Source: Phycisphaerae bacterium (lineage in GTDB: Bacteria; Planctomycetota; Phycisphaerae; UBA1845). From it: a DNA stretch of 64,000 nt. Made by a program: the position numbers and the translations under genes. The stretch covers positions 1-64,000 of the forward strand of contig JAJDDW010000034.1 in the NCBI GenBank assembly GCA_029260115.1, given 5' to 3'. The notes below the pieces were generated by a model. The model made no database searches. It saw only the letters and a list, made by a program, of their open reading frames with translations, and was not told the DNA's origin. Position 1 is the first letter of the stretch. Each line of letters opens with the position of its first letter. Shown piece by piece: positions 1-11,338 of this stretch.

Positions 1-354
1 GGACCTGCTTTGGGTCAGCATGGTGTCAACATTGGTCAGTTTGTGCAGCAGTTCAACGCCTCAACTGGCGATTTGAACGGTATGCCTGTTACTGTGGTCA
101 TCAGCGTTTATGCCGACCGTTCGTTTACCTATGAAGTGAAAAGCCCTCCCGCTGCCGTACTGCTAAAAGCTGCCGCTGGCGTTGAGAAGGGTAGTGGTGT
201 GCCTCATAAAACTAAAGTTGGTTCAGTAACGCGTGAGCAATTACGTGAGATTGCAAACAAGAAAATGCCGGACCTTAATTCCAATTCGGTCGAAGCGGCT
301 GAGCGAGTCGTAGCGGGTACCGCACGCTCGATGGGTATTGATATCGCAGACTAG
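1..354 (+). CDS. rplK: 50S ribosomal protein L11 (5' truncated)
   Basis: This is the C-terminal 117 residues of L11, cut by the window edge; reading is open from base 1. The start [14 protein letters not shown] is the hallmark L11 motif linking the thiostrepton-binding N-domain to the rRNA-binding C-domain, and the end (SMGIDIAD) matches the family's C-terminal helix. L11 binds the GTPase-associated centre of 23S rRNA and helps factor-dependent GTPase activation. rplA follows after 33 bases, the classic rplKA arrangement. The missing N-terminus should hold about 25 residues. Confidence 0.97.
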   Translation, partial: GPALGQHGVNIGQFVQQFNASTGDLNGMPVTVVISVYADRSFTYEVKSPPAAVLLKAAAGVEKGSGVPHKTKVGSVTREQLREIANKKMPDLNSNSVEAAERVVAGTARSMGIDIAD

Positions 355-387
355 TTCTCTAGCCGATAAGATCGTGGAGTGGATCGA

Positions 388-1116
388 ATGCCGAAACGAA
401 GTGTTCTATATAACAAACAAGACAAACTGCGTGGTGATGAATCCGCAGCCGTGACTTTTGACATAGGACTAGCCAAGATCAAAGAGATGGCTGATGTTGG
501 GTCAGACCGTAGTTATAAAAATGGTCGTAAGCGTAAGAAAATTGATCAGACCGTTGAAATTGTCATGCACCTGGGTATAGACCCTAAGCACGCCGACCAA
601 ATGGTGCGTGGTGCCATGTCGCTGCCTAAAGGCATAGGCAAAACGCGCCGAGTCATCGCATTTTGCGAAGGCGAAATGGCTGAATCGGCCAAGGCTGCCG
701 GCGCTATTGAGGTGGGTGTTGATGAGTTGGTTCAGAAAATTCAAGATGGCTGGTTAGATTTTGATGTCGCGATTGCGCATCCTTCCATGATGGGAAGGGT
801 TGGCAAGCTTGGCCGAATTTTGGGCCCGCAAGGTAAAATGCCAACGCCCAAGGCCGGCACGGTGACCCCTGAAGTTGAGACCGCCGTGAGAGAATTTACT
901 GCGGGGCGTCTTGAGTTCCGCAACGACGATGGAGGCAATATACACCTCCCCATTGGAAAAGTAAGTTTTTCGGTTGAGGACCTTAAAGAAAACGCAGAAG
1001 CGGTTGTGAAGCACATTAAGAGTGTCAAGCCGCCGGCCGCGAAAGGTCATTACATTAAGCGAGTTTGTTTGTCGGCAACCAGAACGCCGTCAGTGACAAT
1101 AGATGACGCTGCGTAA
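388..1116 (+). CDS. rplA: 50S ribosomal protein L1
   Basis: A 242-residue L1, the L1-stalk protein that contacts E-site tRNA and often represses its own operon. The L1 signature GRVGKLGRILGPQGKMPTPK lies in the middle, and the C-terminal domain (HIKSVKPPAAKGHYIKRV) is intact. The frame is open from a GTG at 379, but GGAG at 376-379 is correctly spaced only for the ATG at 388, giving MPKRSVLYNK; the upstream GTG overlaps the ribosome binding site. About 10-15 residues longer than the E. coli protein at the N-terminus, as in several planctomycete L1 proteins (inference). Confidence 0.97.
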   Translation: MPKRSVLYNKQDKLRGDESAAVTFDIGLAKIKEMADVGSDRSYKNGRKRKKIDQTVEIVMHLGIDPKHADQMVRGAMSLPKGIGKTRRVIAFCEGEMAESAKAAGAIEVGVDELVQKIQDGWLDFDVAIAHPSMMGRVGKLGRILGPQGKMPTPKAGTVTPEVETAVREFTAGRLEFRNDDGGNIHLPIGKVSFSVEDLKENAEAVVKHIKSVKPPAAKGHYIKRVCLSATRTPSVTIDDAA

Positions 1117-1158
1117 TTTTTTCGCAGCTTTTAGGGTTATTTAGATTGGAATCGTGCG

Positions 1159-1668
1159 ATGAGTAAAAGCATCAAGGCCATGATAACTGACGTCTACCGC
1201 AACCGCTACGCGGAAACCGATGGCGCGTGCGTGGTTGATATGACCGGTATGGACGTCCTTCAGCAAGAGGACTTGCGTCATGTGCTTCGTGAAGCTTCTG
1301 CCGAGGTTCGGGTCGTTAAGAATAGTTTAGCCAGAGCGGCCATGCGTGATACTCCGCTCGAGCCACTTGGCAATGCGTTGGTTGGCCCTTGTGCGATTGT
1401 GGTTAGTTCTTCTTCGCTGATTGAAGCAGCTAAAGCATTGGCTGTAGCGGCCAAGAAGTTTGATACGCTCACACTAAAACATGCGCTACTTGATGGCGAT
1501 CCCGAACTGCTTACCGTCGCACAATTAGCGACGATGAAGGGCCGTTTGGAGTTGCTTGGTGAAATCGCTATGTTGGTCGCCTCGCCTGGTCGCGCGATGG
1601 CCGGTTGTTTGAGTTCTCCGCAAGGCAAAATTGCCGGTTGTCTCAAGGCAATCGCGGACAAAGAATAA
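1159..1668 (+). CDS. rplJ: 50S ribosomal protein L10
   Basis: A 169-residue L10, base of the ribosomal stalk that carries L7/L12 dimers on its C-terminal helix. The family pattern VRVVKNSLARAAM is visible around residues 50-62, and the C-terminal helix with LLGEIAMLVASPGR ends in a short tail. GGA at 1148-1150 precedes the ATG. Only 42 bases separate it from rplA, too short for the classic L10 leader RNA, whereas about 170 bases including a stem-loop separate it from rplL. Confidence 0.95.
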   Translation: MSKSIKAMITDVYRNRYAETDGACVVDMTGMDVLQQEDLRHVLREASAEVRVVKNSLARAAMRDTPLEPLGNALVGPCAIVVSSSSLIEAAKALAVAAKKFDTLTLKHALLDGDPELLTVAQLATMKGRLELLGEIAMLVASPGRAMAGCLSSPQGKIAGCLKAIADKE

Positions 1669-1677
1669 TAATATATT

Positions 1678-1707
1678 CGTATGCATCATGTAATGTGATG
1701 GTATGCG
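1678..1707 (+). other. Stem-loop in rplJ-rplL spacer
   Basis: An imperfect inverted repeat: CGTATGCATCA pairs with TGATGGTATGCG, including one G-T wobble and one bulge, around the loop TGTAATG. It starts nine bases after the rplJ stop and is not followed by a T-run, so it looks more like a processing or stabilising element than a terminator. Seen by eye; folding energy not computed. Confidence 0.4.
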
Positions 1708-1837
1708 ATTGAAGATTTGTTTTACGGATTGATTTTGGATAGCTAGCTAACTGGTTTGCTTTGGCAAATGAAATGACCTGCAACGGGCGGGTCGCCTATT
1801 GGCGTAGCGATTAACGATGATAGAGGAAGTGGACATT

Positions 1838-2239
1838 ATGGCAGACGCACCAGCAAAAGAATTCTCAGCTGCAATTACATCGCTCGCCGATCAATTGGTA
1901 GGCTTAACAGTAAAAGACGCACAGTCGCTAGTCGACTGCTTGAAGGACAATCATGGCATCGAGCCTGCCGGAGGCGGCGCAGTTGTCATGGCTGGCGGTG
2001 GTGGCGGTGCGGAAGCTGCCGAAGAGAAGACCGCGTTTGACTTAGTTCTTGAAAGCTTCGGCGATAAGAAGATTCAGGTAATTAAGGTCGTTCGCTCGTT
2101 GACTGGTCTCGGCTTGAAAGAGGCGAAGGAACTGGTCGAGAGCTGTCCTAAGGCACTTAAAGAGGGCGTCTCTAAAGAAGAAGCTGAGAAGCTCAAGGGC
2201 GAAATCGAAGAAGCCGGCGGTGCCGCAAGCATCAAGTAG
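1838..2239 (+). CDS. rplL: 50S ribosomal protein L7/L12
   Basis: A 133-residue L7/L12, the multicopy stalk protein recruiting translational GTPases. Order: N-terminal dimerisation domain (residues 5-35), a Gly/Ala-rich hinge ([19 protein letters not shown]), then the C-terminal domain with the conserved [20 protein letters not shown] stretch and a [17 protein letters not shown] helix. An in-frame ATG at 1817 exists, but GAGGAAG at 1823-1829 sits eight bases before the ATG at 1838, and MADAPAKEF is a normal L7/L12 start. Its stop is followed by a structured 289-base spacer before rpoB. Confidence 0.96.
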   Translation: MADAPAKEFSAAITSLADQLVGLTVKDAQSLVDCLKDNHGIEPAGGGAVVMAGGGGGAEAAEEKTAFDLVLESFGDKKIQVIKVVRSLTGLGLKEAKELVESCPKALKEGVSKEEAEKLKGEIEEAGGAASIK

Positions 2240-2528
2240 TCGGTTTTTTCGTATAGATATGGGGCTTGGATGGTCAAGCCTCATCAAGCTTTGTTGCGGG
2301 TTGACCCGCCCGGAGGCCTTGCTTGCCGTTCGTGGCCGCCCAAAGTTATAGACACACCAGTCGTAGAGCGAGATCGGCCAGCGCGTATGGGACCGCTGGC
2401 CTAACGGATGCTCTGCCGGCGGATTTTTTAGTCCCCAGTAACATGACCTGCGCCAGCGCTGCATTCGTGCGATTGTGGCGTTATGGGTGTATCCGTGGAA
2501 CGGACGCTTCATGTCCGGGGAGTGAATT
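2240..2528 (+). promoter_or_regulatory. Structured rplL-rpoB spacer
   Basis: This 289-base non-coding spacer carries several clear inverted repeats: 2259-2284 (10 bp arms ATGGGGCTTG/CAAGCCTCAT with one wobble), 2296-2309 (GCGGG/CCCGC, loop TTGA), 2376-2401 (perfect 8 bp GGCCAGCG/CGCTGGCC) and 2501-2517 (CGGAC/GTCCG), the last abutting the rpoB ribosome binding site GGGGAG at 2517-2522. A T6 run lies at about 2425-2430. In other bacteria this spacer holds an attenuator or RNase III site that lowers rpoBC expression relative to the stalk genes; the same role here is inferred from position and structure only. Confidence 0.55.
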
Positions 2529-5500
2529 ATGACTGTCGCGCTTCCAATTAGAAATTTCTCCAAAGTGGGCGATTCAATGCCGGTGCCTGATTTGGTCGGC
2601 GTTCAAGTTCGCGCCTATGCGAAATTCCTTCAGCAGGATGTGGCACCGGACAAACGGGATGCCATAGGTCTTGAAGCATTGCTTCGCGAAATGTTTCCTA
2701 TTGAAAGCTACGACGGCAAGCTTTCGTTGCACTATATTAGCTACGAGTTGGGCCAGCCTCGTTATACGCCCGATGAATGTCGTGAATTGCGATTGACTTA
2801 TGGTCTGCCGTTTCGCGTCCGACTTCGTTTGGTTCGTCGTGATAGCGATGAGATACAAGAAGACCTCGTATATCTCGGCGATCTACCGATTATGATCGGT
2901 GGCGGCGAGTACATCATCAACGGCTCTGAGCGTGTAATAGTTTCGCAATTACACCGCTCGCCAGGTGTGGATTTCATCAAAGCTCAAACCGAAGGTGATC
3001 GCGCGTTACACTCTTGTAGAATTATTCCTGAGCGCGGTAGCTGGCTCGAAATTGAAGTAACTAAAAGAGATATTCTCGTCGTTCGGATCGACCAATCTAG
3101 CAAGCTACCGGCGACCACTTTTCTTCGTGCGATGGATCCCAAGTTTTCCTCCGATGAGGCTATCGTCGGTGAGTTCTACAAAACGAAATCTGTACGGGCG
3201 ACGCAATTGTCCCCAGATATGTACAGTGTTTCTACGATTGTTGATGAAGATACCGAAGAAGTTATCGTGCAGGCGGGATGCCAGTTTGGTGACGCATTAG
3301 AACGCATCCAAGAATCTTCGATTCGATCGCTCAATGTTATTGCGGAAGTCAAAGACCCCTTGATGGTCAATACCTTGGCCGAGGATAGTAGCCGCTCGCA
3401 CGAAGAGGCTATGCTTAAAATATATACGCGGTTGCGACCGGGTAATCCGCCTCAGTTGGACAAGGCCAGGAAACTGTTTACCGAAAAATTTTACGACGAA
3501 AATCGTTATCGGCTTGGTAAAGTTGGACGATTTAGACTTAATCGAAAATTTGAAATTTCCGGTGATGGCGGTGCGATGGTGTTGACCGTAGAAGACTTCG
3601 TTAACTGCTTAAGGTATTTGCTCAAGCTGCGTACAGGAGAATCGGCATTTGCGGTGGATGACATCGATCATCTGGGTAATCGTCGACTTCGGACATTGGA
3701 TGAGTTGTGTGCAGATGAAATGCGTAAAGGCTTCCTAAAGTTGCGTCGCACGGTCCAAGAACGCATGAGTATGAAAGACCCTGACCAAGTCGGGCGGGTT
3801 GCGGAATTAATCAATAGCAAATCGGTCAGTTCGTCAATTGATCTCTTCTTTGGCCGAGGTGAATTGTCTCAGGTTGTTGACCAGACAAACCCGCTTTCTC
3901 AGCTTACCCACGAACGTCGTTTATCTGCCCTTGGCCCTGGTGGTCTGAATCGTAAGCGGGCTGGTTTTGAAGTGCGTGACGTTCACATTAGCCATTACGG
4001 CCGCATCTGTCCGATTGAAACGCCTGAAGGTACCAATATCGGTTTGATCGCCTCGTTGGGGATTTATAGCCAGGTGGACGATTATGGCTTCCTTATTACG
4101 CCATATCGCAAAGTTAAAAGTGGTTCGAGAGTATTGGGGGAGTCAACGTACTTACGTGCTGATGAGGAAATGCGCGAAATACTCGCACCGCCAGAAGCGG
4201 TCGATCCAGATACCGATATGCTACGTGACGAAGTCTTAATCGTGCGTGCCCACGGCGAGCTTAGTCAGTTGCCTTATGAAAAGGTGACGTATGTTGACAT
4301 CTCTCCCAAGCAAACGATTGGAGTCTCGGCTTCGTTGATTCCATTCCTAGAGCATGACGACGCGAACCGCGCATTGATGGGTTCCAATATGCAGCGTCAA
4401 GCGGTGCCATTGCTCAAGCCCGAAGTGCCATTCGTGGCTACAGGTATGGAAAAAGAAGTGGCCAAGAGCAGCGGTATGGTGGTGCGTGCCCGAACGCGCG
4501 GGAAAGTGACGCATGTAGACTCGTATCGAATTGTCATCGATGGCACTGAAGACTATAGCCTGAGAAAATTTCAAGGTTTGAACGAGCGAACCTGTATGAA
4601 CCAAAAGCCGCTCGTGCGTATGGGGGATATGGTCGAAGTGGGAGACGTCATTGCCGATGGGCCAGCCACTGTGAATGGCGAGCTCTCGTTGGGTAAGAAT
4701 CTCCTCGTCGGTTTTATGACTTTTGATGGCAATAACTTTGAAGATGCCATCATCATTTCAAGTAATTTAGTCCGCAATGATGCACTGACTAGTATTCACA
4801 TTGACGTGTACGATATTGAAGTACGTGATACCAAGCTTGGCCGTGAGGAATTCACTAACGATATTCCCAACGTCTCTGAGCGAGCGCTGGCCAACCTCGA
4901 CGAGCATGGCGTTGTGCGTATTGGCACACGCGTGCAGCAGGGTGACATTCTTGTTGGCAAGGTGAGTCCTAAGTCCAAGAGTGAGTTAAGTCCTGAAGAA
5001 AAATTGCTTCATGCCATTTTTGGTCGTGCGGGTGAAGATGTCAAAAATGATTCCTTAGAAATTTCTGCGAGCGAAGAAGGCATTGTCATCGCGGCTAAGA
5101 AGTTTAGTCGTCGCGTACACATGACTGATGAGCAAAAGCAGCAGTTGAAGCAGGAAATTGAGGACTATAAACAGGGCGAAAATACCAAAATCATCTCACT
5201 GTTCAAACAAATGTGTATGGAAATTGAGCAGAAGATGGGCGCTCCTATGATCGATCCAAATACGCGACAAAAAGTTGGGTATAGTGATCTTGACGAAGTG
5301 GTTCTTGAGCAGATTGATGTGTTTGACCAGCATGTTATTGCCCGCGATTTGAAATGGATTTCGCCCGCTGCTGAACGTGGTGATTATCTGAAATTAGTTG
5401 ATCCGTATTGGCATCGCTTAGGTGTGATCCAGGAAGAGCTAGAACGAAAGTCCGCCCAGATGAAGCGGGGCGATGAGCTACCCTCTGGCGTTTTGGAAAT

Positions 5501-6302
5501 GGTCAAAGTTTGGGTTGCGACTAAGCGGGCTATATCCGTTGGTGATAAGATGGCTGGTCGCCATGGCAATAAGGGTGTCATCGCCCGCATTTTGCCTGAA
5601 GAAGATATGCCATTCCTTGATGATGGTACACCGCTTGACATCATGCTGAATCCTCTTGGTGTTCCGTCGCGTATGAATGTGGGGCAAATTCTTGAGACTC
5701 ATCTTGGCTGGGCTGCTAAGGTGCTTGGCTTCCAGGCGGTCACCCCGGTATTCGACGGCGCTCACGAAGAAGAAATTCATTCTGCCATCGCCGAAGCCAA
5801 CGAATTTGTTGAAAAGGGATCCAAAGACCCTGAGTTTATCTCTGGCGCGGGACGTCGCGGCGACTTGTTATCGCGGCTTCCTTATGGCGGTAAGATTACG
5901 GTCTACGATGGCCGAACTGGTGAGCGTTTGGATCAGAAGGTGACCGTAGGTTACATCTACATGCTCAAACTGCATCACCTGGTAGATGATAAAATCCATG
6001 CTCGTGCGACTGGTCCGTACAGCTTAATCACGCAGCAGCCGTTGGGTGGTAAGGCGAGAACTGGTGGACAGCGCTTTGGCGAGATGGAAGTTTGGGGTTT
6101 GGAAGCTTACGGCGCTGCGCATGTGCTCCAAGAGTTGCTTACCGTCAAAAGCGATGATGTTGAGGGTCGTACGAAGATTTACGAAAGTATGGTCAAGGGT
6201 AAAAACACGCTTGAAGCTGGTACGCCGGTTTCGTTTGATGTGCTTTGCAATGAAATACGCGGTTTGTGTCTAAACATCCAATTAGAAAAGAGCCGTGTTT
6301 AA
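2529..6302 (+). CDS. rpoB: RNA polymerase beta subunit
   Basis: A 1257-residue beta subunit. Visible landmarks are [23 protein letters not shown] (protrusion, split by eye), the rifampicin region at residues 445-468 ([20 protein letters not shown]), [18 protein letters not shown], and [14 protein letters not shown] near the active site; the C-terminus [10 protein letters not shown] clamps onto beta-prime. It lacks large lineage insertions and is about 85 residues shorter than E. coli RpoB. The ATG at 2529 follows GGGGAG. Rifampicin-contact residues equivalent to E. coli Q513, D516, H526, R529 and S531 are present, while the F514, M515 and N518 positions are V449, V450 and T453. rpoC follows after 148 bases. 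Confidence 0.99.
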   Translation: MTVALPIRNFSKVGDSMPVPDLVGVQVRAYAKFLQQDVAPDKRDAIGLEALLREMFPIESYDGKLSLHYISYELGQPRYTPDECRELRLTYGLPFRVRLRLVRRDSDEIQEDLVYLGDLPIMIGGGEYIINGSERVIVSQLHRSPGVDFIKAQTEGDRALHSCRIIPERGSWLEIEVTKRDILVVRIDQSSKLPATTFLRAMDPKFSSDEAIVGEFYKTKSVRATQLSPDMYSVSTIVDEDTEEVIVQAGCQFGDALERIQESSIRSLNVIAEVKDPLMVNTLAEDSSRSHEEAMLKIYTRLRPGNPPQLDKARKLFTEKFYDENRYRLGKVGRFRLNRKFEISGDGGAMVLTVEDFVNCLRYLLKLRTGESAFAVDDIDHLGNRRLRTLDELCADEMRKGFLKLRRTVQERMSMKDPDQVGRVAELINSKSVSSSIDLFFGRGELSQVVDQTNPLSQLTHERRLSALGPGGLNRKRAGFEVRDVHISHYGRICPIETPEGTNIGLIASLGIYSQVDDYGFLITPYRKVKSGSRVLGESTYLRADEEMREILAPPEAVDPDTDMLRDEVLIVRAHGELSQLPYEKVTYVDISPKQTIGVSASLIPFLEHDDANRALMGSNMQRQAVPLLKPEVPFVATGMEKEVAKSSGMVVRARTRGKVTHVDSYRIVIDGTEDYSLRKFQGLNERTCMNQKPLVRMGDMVEVGDVIADGPATVNGELSLGKNLLVGFMTFDGNNFEDAIIISSNLVRNDALTSIHIDVYDIEVRDTKLGREEFTNDIPNVSERALANLDEHGVVRIGTRVQQGDILVGKVSPKSKSELSPEEKLLHAIFGRAGEDVKNDSLEISASEEGIVIAAKKFSRRVHMTDEQKQQLKQEIEDYKQGENTKIISLFKQMCMEIEQKMGAPMIDPNTRQKVGYSDLDEVVLEQIDVFDQHVIARDLKWISPAAERGDYLKLVDPYWHRLGVIQEELERKSAQMKRGDELPSGVLEMVKVWVATKRAISVGDKMAGRHGNKGVIARILPEEDMPFLDDGTPLDIMLNPLGVPSRMNVGQILETHLGWAAKVLGFQAVTPVFDGAHEEEIHSAIAEANEFVEKGSKDPEFISGAGRRGDLLSRLPYGGKITVYDGRTGERLDQKVTVGYIYMLKLHHLVDDKIHARATGPYSLITQQPLGGKARTGGQRFGEMEVWGLEAYGAAHVLQELLTVKSDDVEGRTKIYESMVKGKNTLEAGTPVSFDVLCNEIRGLCLNIQLEKSRV

Positions 6303-6380
6303 TGATGTGCTTCGTTAAGAAATCGCTTGTTTAAGTTGAAATTGATTGTTTGTTAGAGCATTAATCGTAGCCGTTATGAA

Positions 6381-6408
6381 TGAGCTGTTGCCACAAGGCG
6401 ACTGCTCA
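6381..6408 (+). other. Stem-loop in rpoB-rpoC spacer
   Basis: The pairing TGAGC-T-GTTGCC with GGCGAC-T-GCTCA around an ACAA loop gives 11 pairs with one T-T mismatch and one wobble. It lies about 30 bases before the rpoC ribosome binding site in an unusually long (148-base) rpoB-rpoC gap. There is no T-run after it, so a terminator is unlikely. Confidence 0.5.
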
Positions 6409-6450
6409 ATGGGCATCCAGGAATAGTTCCAACATAGGACGCCGAATAAG

Positions 6451-9400
6451 ATGCTAGATAGTATTTACGATCGCGTTAACGACTATAGTCGCGTTAACAT
6501 CACTTTGGCCTCGCCTAACGACATTAGGAGTTGGTCTTTTGGCGAAGTGAAAAAGCCGGAAACGATCAACTACCGTACGTATAGGCCTGAAAAAGATGGT
6601 TTGTTTTGCGAACGCATCTTTGGGCCTGAGCGTGACTGGGAGTGTGCGTGCGGCAAGTTCAAAGGCACTAAACACAAGGGCATTATTTGTGATCGCTGCG
6701 GCGTGAAGGTGACGCATTCACGCGTGCGCCGTAAACGCATGGGGCACATCAATTTAGCTGCCCCGGTGCTGCACATCTGGTTCTTCAAATCCATGCCCTC
6801 GCGCCTTGGCGCTTTGCTGGATGTAAAGACAACCAGTCTTGAGAAAGTGATTTATTTTCAAGATTACATCGTCGTCGATCCAGGCGATACGCCTCTTAAA
6901 AATAAGCAGCTGCTAACTGAAGAAGAATACCGCGCAGCGTTACACGATTACGGCAGTTCATTCAAGGCGATGATGGGTGCCGAGGCCGTCATGATATTGC
7001 TGAGCCAGCTTGATCTGCCTGCGGTCTCCATTCAGTTACGGGACGAACTGGCAAAGACTGGCAGCAAGCAGCGCGAAAAAGATTTAGCCAAGCGGCTTAA
7101 AATCGTAGAGTCTGCCCGCAATTCGCCCAACGATATTTCTTGGATGATTCTTGAGGTGATTCCGGTCATTCCTCCGGATTTGCGCCCGCTGGTACTGCTT
7201 GATAGCGGCAACTTTGCGACGAGCGATCTCAACGATTTGTACCGCCGAATCATCAACCGCAATAGTCGACTGAAAAAGCTTGTCGATCTAAATGCGCCTG
7301 AAGTTATTATCCAAAACGAAAAGCGCATGTTGCAGCAAGCTGTGGACGCGCTCTTTGATAATGGCCGATGTCGCCGACCTGTGCTCGGTTCAAGTAATCG
7401 ACCATTGAAATCCTTGACGGATATGATCAAGGGTAAGCAAGGTCGTTTTCGTGAGAATCTTCTCGGTAAGCGTGTGGATTATTCTGCACGTAGCGTGATC
7501 GTCGTGGGGCCTACCTTAAAACTCCACCAATGCGGATTGCCTAAAAAGATCGCGTTAGAATTGTATCAGCCATTCATCATTCGCAAGCTCAAAGAACGTG
7601 GCTTAGCTGATACGATTAAGTCTGCTAAGAAAATGTTAGAGCGTCGCGATCAAGCGATTTGGGATATTCTCGAAGAGGTGATCTACCAGCATCCGGTCAT
7701 GTTGAATCGTGCACCGACGTTGCACCGTATGGGTATTCAGGCTTTTGAGCCTAAGTTGGTAGAAGGAAACGCTATCAAATTGCACCCATTGGTTTGTCGT
7801 GGGTTCAATGCCGACTTCGATGGTGACCAGATGGCTGTTCACTTGCCACTGTCAGTTGAAGCCCAGGTCGAGACACATGTGTTGATGATGTCTACAAGTA
7901 ACATTTTCAGCCCGGCGAATGGCAGTCCGATCATGTCTCCGACGCAGGACATCGTGATGGGGGCTTTCTATCTGACGACAGGCCATGTGACGCCTGATAC
8001 TGAAGAGAAAGACATTCCTCGTTTTGCTACGCGAACCGAAGCGTTTATGGCACACGATCTGAAGCGTCTTGGCATTCATGACCGTATCGTCGTACGCATT
8101 GACAATAAAGAGGTGGTAAATACCGCTAAAGGCGCTGCAGAGCCTGCGCCGGCCAATGGCCGCATTACCACAACTGTCGGGCGTTTGATTTTCGACGATA
8201 TTTTAGCCGACGGCATGCCTTATTATAACTGCGCTCTATCGCAGAAGGGCTTAGTTCGCGTGGTGGCAGACTGTCACAATCGTCTTGGTCGCTCGTTTAC
8301 GATTAACGTTTTGGATGACATTAAAACACTAGGCTTTAATTATAGTACGTTGGCCGGTCTTTCAATTGGCATCACCGATATGCGTATTCCCAAAGCCAAG
8401 GGTAAGATTATTGACGTGGCTCAGTCTAGCGTCGATAAAATTGAAAAAGCATTCGCTGACGGTAGCCTGACACGCCTCGAGCGATACAACCAAATTATCG
8501 ACGTTTGGATTCATGCCCGCGAATTAGTGACTGCGGCTATGATGGCCGAACTCAAGCAGGACTTCCGCGACAAGGATGGCATCTATAAGTCAAAGGGTGA
8601 CGCGGGTGCGTCAACATATTTGAACCCCATCTTCTTAATGACCGAGTCAGGTGCGCGTGGAAGTGTGGATCAAATTCGACAACTTTCCGGTATGCGTGCG
8701 CTCATGGCTAAGCCATCTGGTGAGATCATTGAGACGCCTATTAAGGCTAATTTCCGCGAAGGATTGTCTGTTCTAGAATATTTTAGTTCGACACACGGTG
8801 CTCGTAAGGGCTTGGCGGATACGGCACTAAAAACGGCTGACTCCGGGTATTTGACACGAAAGCTAGCCGACGTGGCCCAAAATGTGATTGTGACTATTAC
8901 AGAATGCGGCACCATCAACGGCGTAACCAAGGAAGCCCTGTATAAGGGTGACCAAGTCGATATTGCCTTGCACGAAAGTATTATTGGTCGTGTGGCTAGG
9001 GACGATATACGTAATCCTGTAACCGACGAGCTTGTCGTGGGTGAAAATGAAATCATTACCCTTGACGTTGCAATGCGGATTGAGGAATTAGGTTTGGACA
9101 TGATTCGTGTCCGTAGCCCTCTCACGTGTGACGCCCCGCATGGTATGTGTGCGCTATGTTATGGCATGGATATGTCCAGCGGTCGCCTAGTTGAAAAAGG
9201 TATGGCTGTGGGCATCATCGGTGCTCAGTCGATTGGTGAGCCAGGCACGCAATTAACGATGCGTACTTTTCATACTGGTGGTGTGGCTCAAAAAGCTGCA
9301 TCAGAAAACACAATCAAAGCCACGCAGAAGGGTAAAGTCTCCTACTACGAAGTGAACTCGGTAGAAGTACCATTGCCTGATGGCGAGACGCGGATCGTGG

Positions 9401-10836
9401 CGCTAAAGCGAAATGGCGAGATTATCGTTGTTGACGAAAAAGGGCGTGAGCTAACGCGCGACAAGATTCCTTATGGTGCTTACCTCAATGTGAAAGATGG
9501 ACAATCCGTGTCACGCGGAGAGCAATTGTGTGAGTGGGATGCTCACATGACGCCTATTCTCGCGGAAGTCGGCGGTATTGTTCGTTTTCAGGATGTGGCC
9601 GAAGGCGAAACGGTGCGGGCTGAGCAAGAGGCCGGTAGCGAGAAGTTCGTTGTGGTTGAACATAAGGGCGAAAAGCATCCGCAAATTATTATTGAAGATA
9701 AAAATGGCACGGTGCTCGACTACCATTACTTGCCGGCTAAGGCGCGTATTGAGGTAGTTGAAGGGCAGGATATTTTACCTGGTATGGAGCTAGCGCGTCA
9801 GCCTCGTGGCATCGGTGGTACCCAAGATATTACGGGTGGCCTGCCACGTGTTACCGAAGTGTTCGAAGCGCGACGTCCCAAAGAGCCTGCGGTCATGGCT
9901 GAGATTTCCGGCGTTGTAGAAATTCGTCCAGACAAGCGTCGTGGTAAAATGACTATTGCTGTCAAGAGCGAAGGCGGTATGGAGAAGGAGCACCATGTAC
10001 CTCAGGACAAGCACCTTCTGGTTCACACCGGGGATATTATTGAGGCCGGTGACCCGCTTATTGATGGCCCGCTCATTCCACATGATATATTGCGTATTAA
10101 GGGCGAGCATGCACTTCAGGAATACCTGCTAGGTGAGATTCAGGCGGTGTATCGTAGCCAGAATGTAACTATTAACGATAAGCACGTGGAAGTAATTATC
10201 AGCCAAATGCTTGGTAAGGTTAAGGTTGATGAACCGGGCGATTCTGCCTTCCTACCGGGCGAAATGGTGGCTAAAATCCGTTTCCGAGGGGAAAATGCCA
10301 AACTCTCTAAGAGCTTGGTAATCAGCAATCCTGGCGACTCTGAGCTTCTAGTTGGTCAGGTATTGACCAAATCAGAGCTGGCGGAAATAAATGAGACGAT
10401 GGACGAAGTTGGTGGTGAACGGGCCAAGGGCAAAAAGCCTAAACCGGCCACTGGAACGACTATGTTGCTGGGTGTGACCAAGGCCAGTTTAAGTAGTGAA
10501 TCCTTCATTTCATCGGCCTCCTTCCAGGAAACCACCAAGGTGCTCACCGAGGCTGCCTTGGGCGGATATGTTGATGAGTTGCGAGGATTGAAAGAAAACG
10601 TCATACTTGGCCATCTGATTCCTGCTGGTTCGGGCTTTCCGCCATACCAACGGGTGCGGGTAAAACATATTGGCGAGCCGTTACCGCTACCTTCAGAGAT
10701 AGCTGATGTACCTTCGGTCTCGCTGGTACAAGAGCAGGTGAGTCCTGCTTCGACGTTGGAGGCGTTGACGGCTATGGCTCCAACGGTGGGTTTGACGGCT
10801 CCGACGTCAGGTAGCGAAGTAGATATGGGTGACTAA
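6451..10836 (+). CDS. rpoC: RNA polymerase beta-prime subunit
   Basis: A 1461-residue beta-prime. The N-terminal zinc site (CACGKFKG ... CDRCGV, residues 55-77), the catalytic [12 protein letters not shown] with Mg-binding D455, D457 and D459, the second zinc site ([14 protein letters not shown]) and the trigger-loop region [16 protein letters not shown] are all intact. The C-terminal part contains [20 protein letters not shown], then a short acidic Ala/Pro/Thr-rich tail ending VDMGD. AGGAC about ten bases upstream supports the ATG at 6451. It is 84 bases upstream of rpsL, fusing the beta and str operons. Confidence 0.99.
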   Translation: MLDSIYDRVNDYSRVNITLASPNDIRSWSFGEVKKPETINYRTYRPEKDGLFCERIFGPERDWECACGKFKGTKHKGIICDRCGVKVTHSRVRRKRMGHINLAAPVLHIWFFKSMPSRLGALLDVKTTSLEKVIYFQDYIVVDPGDTPLKNKQLLTEEEYRAALHDYGSSFKAMMGAEAVMILLSQLDLPAVSIQLRDELAKTGSKQREKDLAKRLKIVESARNSPNDISWMILEVIPVIPPDLRPLVLLDSGNFATSDLNDLYRRIINRNSRLKKLVDLNAPEVIIQNEKRMLQQAVDALFDNGRCRRPVLGSSNRPLKSLTDMIKGKQGRFRENLLGKRVDYSARSVIVVGPTLKLHQCGLPKKIALELYQPFIIRKLKERGLADTIKSAKKMLERRDQAIWDILEEVIYQHPVMLNRAPTLHRMGIQAFEPKLVEGNAIKLHPLVCRGFNADFDGDQMAVHLPLSVEAQVETHVLMMSTSNIFSPANGSPIMSPTQDIVMGAFYLTTGHVTPDTEEKDIPRFATRTEAFMAHDLKRLGIHDRIVVRIDNKEVVNTAKGAAEPAPANGRITTTVGRLIFDDILADGMPYYNCALSQKGLVRVVADCHNRLGRSFTINVLDDIKTLGFNYSTLAGLSIGITDMRIPKAKGKIIDVAQSSVDKIEKAFADGSLTRLERYNQIIDVWIHARELVTAAMMAELKQDFRDKDGIYKSKGDAGASTYLNPIFLMTESGARGSVDQIRQLSGMRALMAKPSGEIIETPIKANFREGLSVLEYFSSTHGARKGLADTALKTADSGYLTRKLADVAQNVIVTITECGTINGVTKEALYKGDQVDIALHESIIGRVARDDIRNPVTDELVVGENEIITLDVAMRIEELGLDMIRVRSPLTCDAPHGMCALCYGMDMSSGRLVEKGMAVGIIGAQSIGEPGTQLTMRTFHTGGVAQKAASENTIKATQKGKVSYYEVNSVEVPLPDGETRIVALKRNGEIIVVDEKGRELTRDKIPYGAYLNVKDGQSVSRGEQLCEWDAHMTPILAEVGGIVRFQDVAEGETVRAEQEAGSEKFVVVEHKGEKHPQIIIEDKNGTVLDYHYLPAKARIEVVEGQDILPGMELARQPRGIGGTQDITGGLPRVTEVFEARRPKEPAVMAEISGVVEIRPDKRRGKMTIAVKSEGGMEKEHHVPQDKHLLVHTGDIIEAGDPLIDGPLIPHDILRIKGEHALQEYLLGEIQAVYRSQNVTINDKHVEVIISQMLGKVKVDEPGDSAFLPGEMVAKIRFRGENAKLSKSLVISNPGDSELLVGQVLTKSELAEINETMDEVGGERAKGKKPKPATGTTMLLGVTKASLSSESFISSASFQETTKVLTEAALGGYVDELRGLKENVILGHLIPAGSGFPPYQRVRVKHIGEPLPLPSEIADVPSVSLVQEQVSPASTLEALTAMAPTVGLTAPTSGSEVDMGD

Positions 10837-10874
10837 TCGAACCCATTGTGAGTGATTACATAAGAATTTTCTAT

Positions 10875-10891
10875 GCGTAGGTGAACTACGC
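10875..10891 (+). other. Small stem-loop in rpoC-rpsL spacer
   Basis: GCGTAG pairs perfectly with CTACGC around a GTGAA loop, 30 bases upstream of the rpsL start. The following bases (TTGTCC) are too poor in T for a convincing terminator. It belongs to the series of spacer hairpins seen through this superoperon. Confidence 0.4.
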
Positions 10892-10920
10892 TTGTCCGTG
10901 ATATGTAAAGTAGGAAACAG

Positions 10921-11310
10921 ATGCCAACGATTAATCAGCTTGTTCGCAAAGGTCGACGTACAGTGGTGAATAAATCCAAAGTACGCGACATGGATAAATG
11001 TCCGCATCGGCAGGGCGTCTGTCTGCTCGTTAAGACGCAGACACCGAAAAAGCCGAACTCTGCGCTTCGTAAAGTAGCCAGGGTACGCTTGACTAATGGT
11101 AGAGAGGTCAGTGCCTATATTCCGGGTATCGACCACAACCTGCAGGAGCACTCAATCGTACTCATTCGTGGCGGCAGGGTTAGAGACTTACCTGGTGTAC
11201 GTTACCATATTGTCCGCGGTACGCTTGATAGCTCTGGCGTGGAGAATGACAAAGAAGGACATCCTCGTAATCGAAGCCGAAGTAAGTACGGCGTGAAGCG
11301 ACGTAAGTAA
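10921..11310 (+). CDS. rpsL: 30S ribosomal protein S12
   Basis: A 129-residue S12, part of the decoding centre. The universally conserved [11 protein letters not shown] (residues 41-51) and HNLQEHS (72-78) are present. At the other streptomycin-determining loop the sequence is [13 protein letters not shown], so residue 88, normally Lys, is Arg (codon AGA at 11182-11184); numbering equals E. coli counting the initiator Met. K43 is kept. The C-terminal [19 protein letters not shown] stretch is several residues longer than in E. coli. bioY follows after 28 bases. Confidence 0.98.
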   Translation: MPTINQLVRKGRRTVVNKSKVRDMDKCPHRQGVCLLVKTQTPKKPNSALRKVARVRLTNGREVSAYIPGIDHNLQEHSIVLIRGGRVRDLPGVRYHIVRGTLDSSGVENDKEGHPRNRSRSKYGVKRRK

Positions 11311-11338
11311 AATAGCGTTTGTGTTATCAGGAATGAAC

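Noticed and set aside
1117-1158. L10 leader RNA upstream of rplJ
   Set aside because: Only 42 bases separate rplA and rplJ and no kink-turn structure is visible.
2042-2563. 173-codon minus-strand frame over rplL and the rpoB spacer
   Set aside because: Antisense shadow of rplL with no initiation signals.
11311-11338. Riboswitch or BirA site controlling bioY
   Set aside because: The gap after rpsL is just 28 bases, with no palindrome of BirA or BioR type.
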